A stretch of DNA of 64,000 nt from assembly GCA_964036045.1 (NCBI GenBank), contig OZ038380.1, positions 167,469,872 to 167,533,871 of the forward strand, in the 5' to 3' direction. Under the pieces are notes generated by a model. That model saw nothing but the letters and a program-made list of their open reading frames with translations, ran no database searches and was not told the DNA's origin. Every line of letters begins with the position of its first letter. Positions within the stretch are counted from its first letter, which is position 1. This document shows positions 56,713 to 62,700 of the stretch, in pieces. The translations under genes and the position numbers were made by a program. Origin of the DNA: Eutreptiella sp. 'Long Island Sound 2002' (taxonomy: Eukaryota; Euglenozoa; Euglenophyceae; Eutreptiales; Eutreptiaceae).

Positions 56713-59700
56713 CCAGCCGGGGGTCGGGGGGGGGGGGGGGGTGTTCGTGCCGGGGGTCGGGGGGGGGGGTATTTTTTTTCGACTTTTTGCGAAAGGCGCC
56801 TAGGGCCGTCTCGGCTCTTGACAAGCTTTTCCTCTCCTTCTTGTGATCTGCATGTGCTGCCTGTTGTGCTGATTTCGTCTCAACCAACACACACGTGACA
56901 GCTCACACGTCACCATACGGGGGTGTTCCTACCGGGGGTCGGGGGGGCGTCTGGCCGGGGGGTCAGGGGGGCGTCCAGCCCGGGGTGAGGGGGGGGGGGG
57001 TTAGGGTTAGGATTAGGGTGAGGGTTAGGGTTAGCCCTAGGGTTAGGGTCACCGAGCTGGTGGAACCAGTCTTGGTTTTATAACCCTTTTTAGGGTCTAG
57101 GGTGGACCTACCAGGTTTAGCAGCAGCAGCAGCAAGCAGCAAGCAGCAGCAAGCAGCACGCGCGAAATGGGGAAAAATCAAAACTCCGTCGTGGTGCTTC
57201 GGATTCGGCTGAAATTTTGGTGGATGATACCTATGGGTGTGAGGGACAACCACACAAAGTATGAGCCAGAAACTCAACGGTGGCGGCCGGGAACGGGTGT
57301 CGCAAGTGGCGGACCTCAGTTTCAAAAACTGCAGTTTAGGGCCAAAAACAGCCATTTTTGGGCCAAAACAGCCCTAGAACCCATTCAAAACGGCCAAACA
57401 AAGGAAAGTGTGGGTACACCCCATGTGCGGCTTGACTTTCCCATGTCTACGAGCCCTTTGCGGCCCTCTAACTCCACCATATGTCCCGGAAACTGCCCAA
57501 AAAGGCCCCCAGAAGGCCCAAATTTTTGTGCAGATTGGCGGGCGACAGCCACAAACCAAGAGCAGGCCATATCTTTGGCTACATGGCTGAAAATGCGATT
57601 CCGAGGGCACCTAGTCCACCCGCAACCGCCCACGTTTTGTGGTTTCCACGCCTCAAAATTGCCCAAACGGACACCTAGACCCCAATACCTAGGCCCACTA
57701 GGCTGCGGCAAGCTGCAAGCCGCAAGCCCAAACAGGTGGGGTGCCCAAATGGGTCAATATGGTCCAATGGGGCAGAAAAATGACTTTTCTCAAAATGATC
57801 CTAGACCATGTGTGATGCTAAAGCAAGTGTTTTTGGACTGTTTTGAGCTTGTGGTGGCCCATTTTGGTCCTCCGAAAATCCCAAAATGCCTTGGAAGATG
57901 CGCTGTTTTGGGACCAAAAATGGGTCAAAAATGGGTCAAAAACGCATTTTTCCAAAACTCATCCCACACCGTTTGGGGTGCACAAACGGGTGAAATGAGC
58001 CCATTTTGAGCCCACTTTGGGGCATTTTGGCCCCTCACAAGTCCACAAGAGCCTTGAAAGTGGGCCTTGTGGTGAAGGGGATCACTTGCAAGCTGATTCC
58101 ACTTTGTCAACGGCCTTCAATGTGTGACTCATTGGTGTCCCTCACCATTCATATCTAATGTTCCTTCCCCCACCAGCTCGGTCCCAATATTCAGTCTTGA
58201 TTAGGGTTAGGGTTAGGGTTTGGGCTAGGGTTAGGGTTAGGGCTAAGGTTGCTGTTGGGGCCTGCAGCCTTCCTGTAGCCCTCCTTCAGGTCAAAAATGT
58301 TTCGTGTTATCTTAACACAAATATGATTTTCTACAAAAATTTGAGTATTTGGAGTATAAACACATAGTATGAAAAAAAAAATTGGCGCCTTCGGCGCCAG
58401 ACAGTTTTCTCCAGGGACACTTGTTGAGGGCCGACCCGGCACCACTATCTTTCGAAACCCGGGGGGGGGGGGGGGGGCGCATACAAGGACCCGGCCCGGC
58501 TGCCCCCCCGGGACGTGCATGTACCCGAGTCTCGTCTGCGGACTATGCCACCCGTAGACCCGGTGCACCGCGTGTGGGCGCTGTGCACATGTCCGTTGAC
58601 CCGTCGGGCAATGCCATCGAGTGCAGTGATACGACGGGCCGCACAGCCCCGGGCGGTGTATTGATGTGATGTATCAATAAAACAACAACAATCATGATAT
58701 TCATGATCATTAGTGATACATTACATCAACATTCCATTTCAATGGCACCCTCCGACGCGCAGCCGCTTTATGACGCTTCCCCGCTGCCCCAACGCGGCAG
58801 ACGGCGCGTGTTTGACAATCCTCCGGTCGCTGGTGTACGGGTGTGTGGAAGGGCCGGGGGGGGGGGGGGGGGGGGGGCTGCGTAGCATGCGGTGTGTAGG
58901 GGTCCCGGAGCACGCCCTCTGCACAGGGCAGGAGGGGGGGTTTGGCACAAGGCCTTGGTGGTGGGCTCTGCTAGCCTGTGGCGGCGCCTATTGGCCTCTC
59001 GCCTTTGAACCTTCAGCTATGACAAGCAGGCACCCGCACTACTGCGGGCATCCGCACTACTGCGGGCATCCCCCTGCCCCTGGGGGGGGGGGGGCATCCA
59101 GAATGCACCTTCTGCCCATGGCGTCCTCCCCTGACGGCCTGATCAGTGCCCGGGTCATGCGGTCATCACAGGGGGTGATGTGGGGCATGCAACGGCCTGA
59201 GGGGTAGGGGATCAGGACCGGGCCGGATGGGGAATGGCAAAGGTTGACACAACAAACGTGCGCTAAGTCATCAAATATGAAGTGTGCACACGTGGGGGGG
59301 GGGGGGGGTTGGCACAAGGCCTCGGTATCTGATTGTTTGGCTTTGGCGGCGCCTATTGGCCTCTCGCCCTTGAACCTTCTGCCATGACAAGCAGGCCTCC
59401 GTACTACTGCGGGCATCCGCACTGCCGCGGGCATCCCCCTGCCCCTGGGGGGGGGGGGGGCATCCAGGATGCAACTCCTGCCCATGGCGTCCTCCCCTNN
59501 NNNNNNNNNNNNNNNNNNNNNNNNNNNNNNNNNNNNNNNNNNNNNNNNNNNNNNNNNNNNNNNNNNNNNNNNNNNNNNNNNNNNNNNNNNNNNNNNNNNN
59601 NNNNNNNNNNNNNNNNNNNNNNNNNNNNNNNNNNNNNNNNNNNNNNNNNNNNNNNNNNNNNNNNNNNNNNNNNNNNNNNNNNNNNNNNNNNNNNNNNNCG

Positions 59701-62700
59701 GCCGCCCTCCTCCTCTTCTGCAGAAAGCCTTCGCCAACCAGATCGGTATGTGATTGCCTCGCCGTCTGCGTGTTGCATTGCATTGCCTTTTGGGCCGGAT
59801 GCCAAAGGATTAGGGCCGAGTCCCGAAGGTCATTGGCTGATTTGATTTCCGGAAAAATTGCGACGATTTCCGGAAATTGTGGGGTCGTTTCCGACAATTT
59901 TGGGCCGGTTTCCAAATTATTGGGGCCAATTTCCAAAGCTTTTGGGCTGATTTCCGAATTTTTTGGGCCGATTTCTGAAATTAGAAGGAATTTGAATAAA
60001 TTTGAATTGAGCCATTTTGAATGGGGCCCAAAACGTATTTCGCCTCAGGAACATTTCGGGGGGGGGTTCGCTTTTCAGATTGGAGCTGAACATTTCTGCC
60101 GCGGATTTTTTTGCGCCATCCGGGCCATTCCTTGGCCCCCCCCCCCCCCCGGGGGCGGCAGCCAACATGTTCCTTCTGTCGGGAGGTGCTGTTCCGCGTG
60201 TATTGCACGTCAGGATCCGTCCTCATGCGAGTGCGTATCCCAAACAGATGTTGATGTGTGTCCCAAGGGATGATGTTGTGGACCCCGCATTTATCCCAAA
60301 AGAGTGTTGTTGCGTATCCGCCGTGTATCCCCAGGACGGTGGTGCCCCCCAACTGTACGCCAGGCATCACAATCTGGGGGATGCCGAAACATCCCCCCCC
60401 CCCCCCCCCACCCTCTGTGGGTGTGCTGCGTCGACGCGAGGATAGCGGTCACGGTGTCTTGACCATCTGCACGGTTCTCCGCGGCCAACACGCCCCCAAA
60501 TGGAGCAGCCCCCCCCCTCCCCCACCGTTCAGCGGGTCTCAAGTGTGTGTAGGGGGCGTTTGTGGATATCATTTTTTGAACTCTCTGCCGAAGAGAGGAT
60601 TTCACTGAGGCATTGGTCGGTGGTGCGGATGGCAGCCGTGCAAGGGCACTCCCGAGGAGGTATCAGACCGGTGGATGACCATGGGAGGTCCCCCCCCCCC
60701 AGACCCCCGCCCCCCGCCCCCCAGACCAAAGCAGGGCCGGGCTGTACCCAGATCTCATCATGGACCAAGGCCAAAATGGGGGAAATGGGGGAAAATTTGG
60801 GGAAATTGGGGGGAAAAGGGGAAAAGGGGGTGCGGGGGGGGAAGAGTGGAAACGGAGGGGAAATGAGGGAAAAGAGGGGGCGGGGGAACGGGGGCAAAGC
60901 GGCGGAACACTCAGGGGGGGGGGTCTGGGTGCGGCACTGGGTGTACTTGTAAGGATTTGTGCCGGGTACATCCCCCGGCACTGCCCAGGGGCCATCGTGG
61001 GAAGCAACGAAATGTACAACAGGACCCGTCTTGTGGGGCCATTTCTGGTACACACACTTTTGCACCCGCACCCCCCCCCCCCTCCTTCGTGATGACCGCA
61101 TCCCGGGCACTGATCAGGCCGTCAGGGGAGGACGCCATGGGCTGAAGTTGCATTCTGGATGCCCCCCCCCCCCCAGGCAGGGGGATGCCCGCGGCAGTGC
61201 GGATGCCTGCTTGTCATAGCAGAAGGTTCAAGGGCGAGGGGCCAGTGGGCGCCGCCACAGGCTAACAGAGCCAACCACCAAGGCCTTGTGCCAACCCCCC
61301 CCCCCCCCTCTTCTAATGCACCCCTGGAGCACTCCCTCGTGCCGAGGGTCTGCGGGGGTCGGGGGTGGAGGGGGGCGTACGACGCGGGGGTTGCCCCACC
61401 TCCGCGCCGTCACGCTGCGTATCGCATGCGGTGCACACGCCTCCGCCGCAGGGTATCAGTTGTACAGAGACCTGCACTTCGCACTGGCCGCCATGAACTC
61501 GTACTACGTGACGCAGGCGCGCAGTATGCCCGGCCCTCTGCTTCGTACGGCCCCCCTTTGTTGGAGGGCCCCACCGTCTTCCACCGCCTCCACGGTCCTT
61601 GTCCCAGTCCTCTGTGCATCTGCTGTTGTAGGCCATTACGCTCACAGGGGGTGGGGGGGATATGTCGGCTGTGGAAGATTTCGGTTTTCAGATTGGTGCC
61701 GAAATGCCCCCCCCCCCCCCCGGAATGTTGTTGCATTGCCATTCCTTGCCCCCCCCCCCCGGGCGGCAGCCAACATGTTCCTTCTGTCGGGAGGTGCTGG
61801 TGCCCGTGTATTGCACGTCAGGATCGGTCTTTATGGCGGTGCGTATCCCCAACAGATGTTCTTGGGTATCCGGGGCATCCCAAGGGATGATGTTGTGGAC
61901 CCCGTGTGTACCCCAAAAGAGTGTTGTTGCATATCCGCTGGGTATCCCCAGGACGGTGGTACCCACACCTATACCCCAGGCGCCGTACACGCAAACATTG
62001 GGGGTGGCGAGGTCCCCCCCCCCTTTTGTCCATAGCATTGATTGGAACTGCCTCCACATTGCTGCATGTACAGACCGGGACGTGCATGTGTGGAGCGCTC
62101 TTTGACCTTCATGCGGCCGACATCCCCCCCCCCCCCCCTGGGCCCCGTACGCCTGCGACGCTCATGCCCGTGCCCCGGGGCATGTGGAGGTGCAGGAAAG
62201 GGGGTGGGGCACGCCGTGAGGGACGCAGAGGCCCTTCCGAACGGGGGTCACCCCAGCGGTCGCCTGCCACGCCCCCTCGCACTGGGCGGTTCTTGAGCAC
62301 CGCGACCATGCCTCGTCCCCCCCCCCCCCCCCCCACACACAAAAGGAGGTCAGGGTGGGGCCGGACTGGGGGATTACGAGGGCACGAGGGGCTGAGAGGC
62401 CCATGGGCACCGCCCCCTGCGGAGGGGGAGGGGGTTCAAGGCAGTGGGACAAGGGGAAGTGGCGAGAGGCCGGCAGGTGCCCTCAGACAGCCACCCCCCC
62501 CAGCGTCATGCCCCCCCCCCCCCCCCCCCAGAGGGAAGTAGTAGAATGGCCGTACACCGCAGGAGGAGGGGGGGGTACCCCCCCCCACCCCTCCAGACCC
62601 ATCGTGGGAAACAACGAAAATTCACCGTTGGGGAAATGGCACATGATGACTTTTCTGAACCCCCTCGACGCGCTGATTTCAAACATCCCATTTTCATTTT

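Noticed and set aside
57167-58009. 280-codon open frame in the telomere-flanked block
   Set aside because: No domain, mixed composition, internal nucleotide repeats; probably chance openness in a repeat.
58568-58670. WD40-like VHMSVDPSGNAIECSD
   Set aside because: Resembles a WD40 strand only loosely; no splice sites, and it lies before the pre-WD40 exons.
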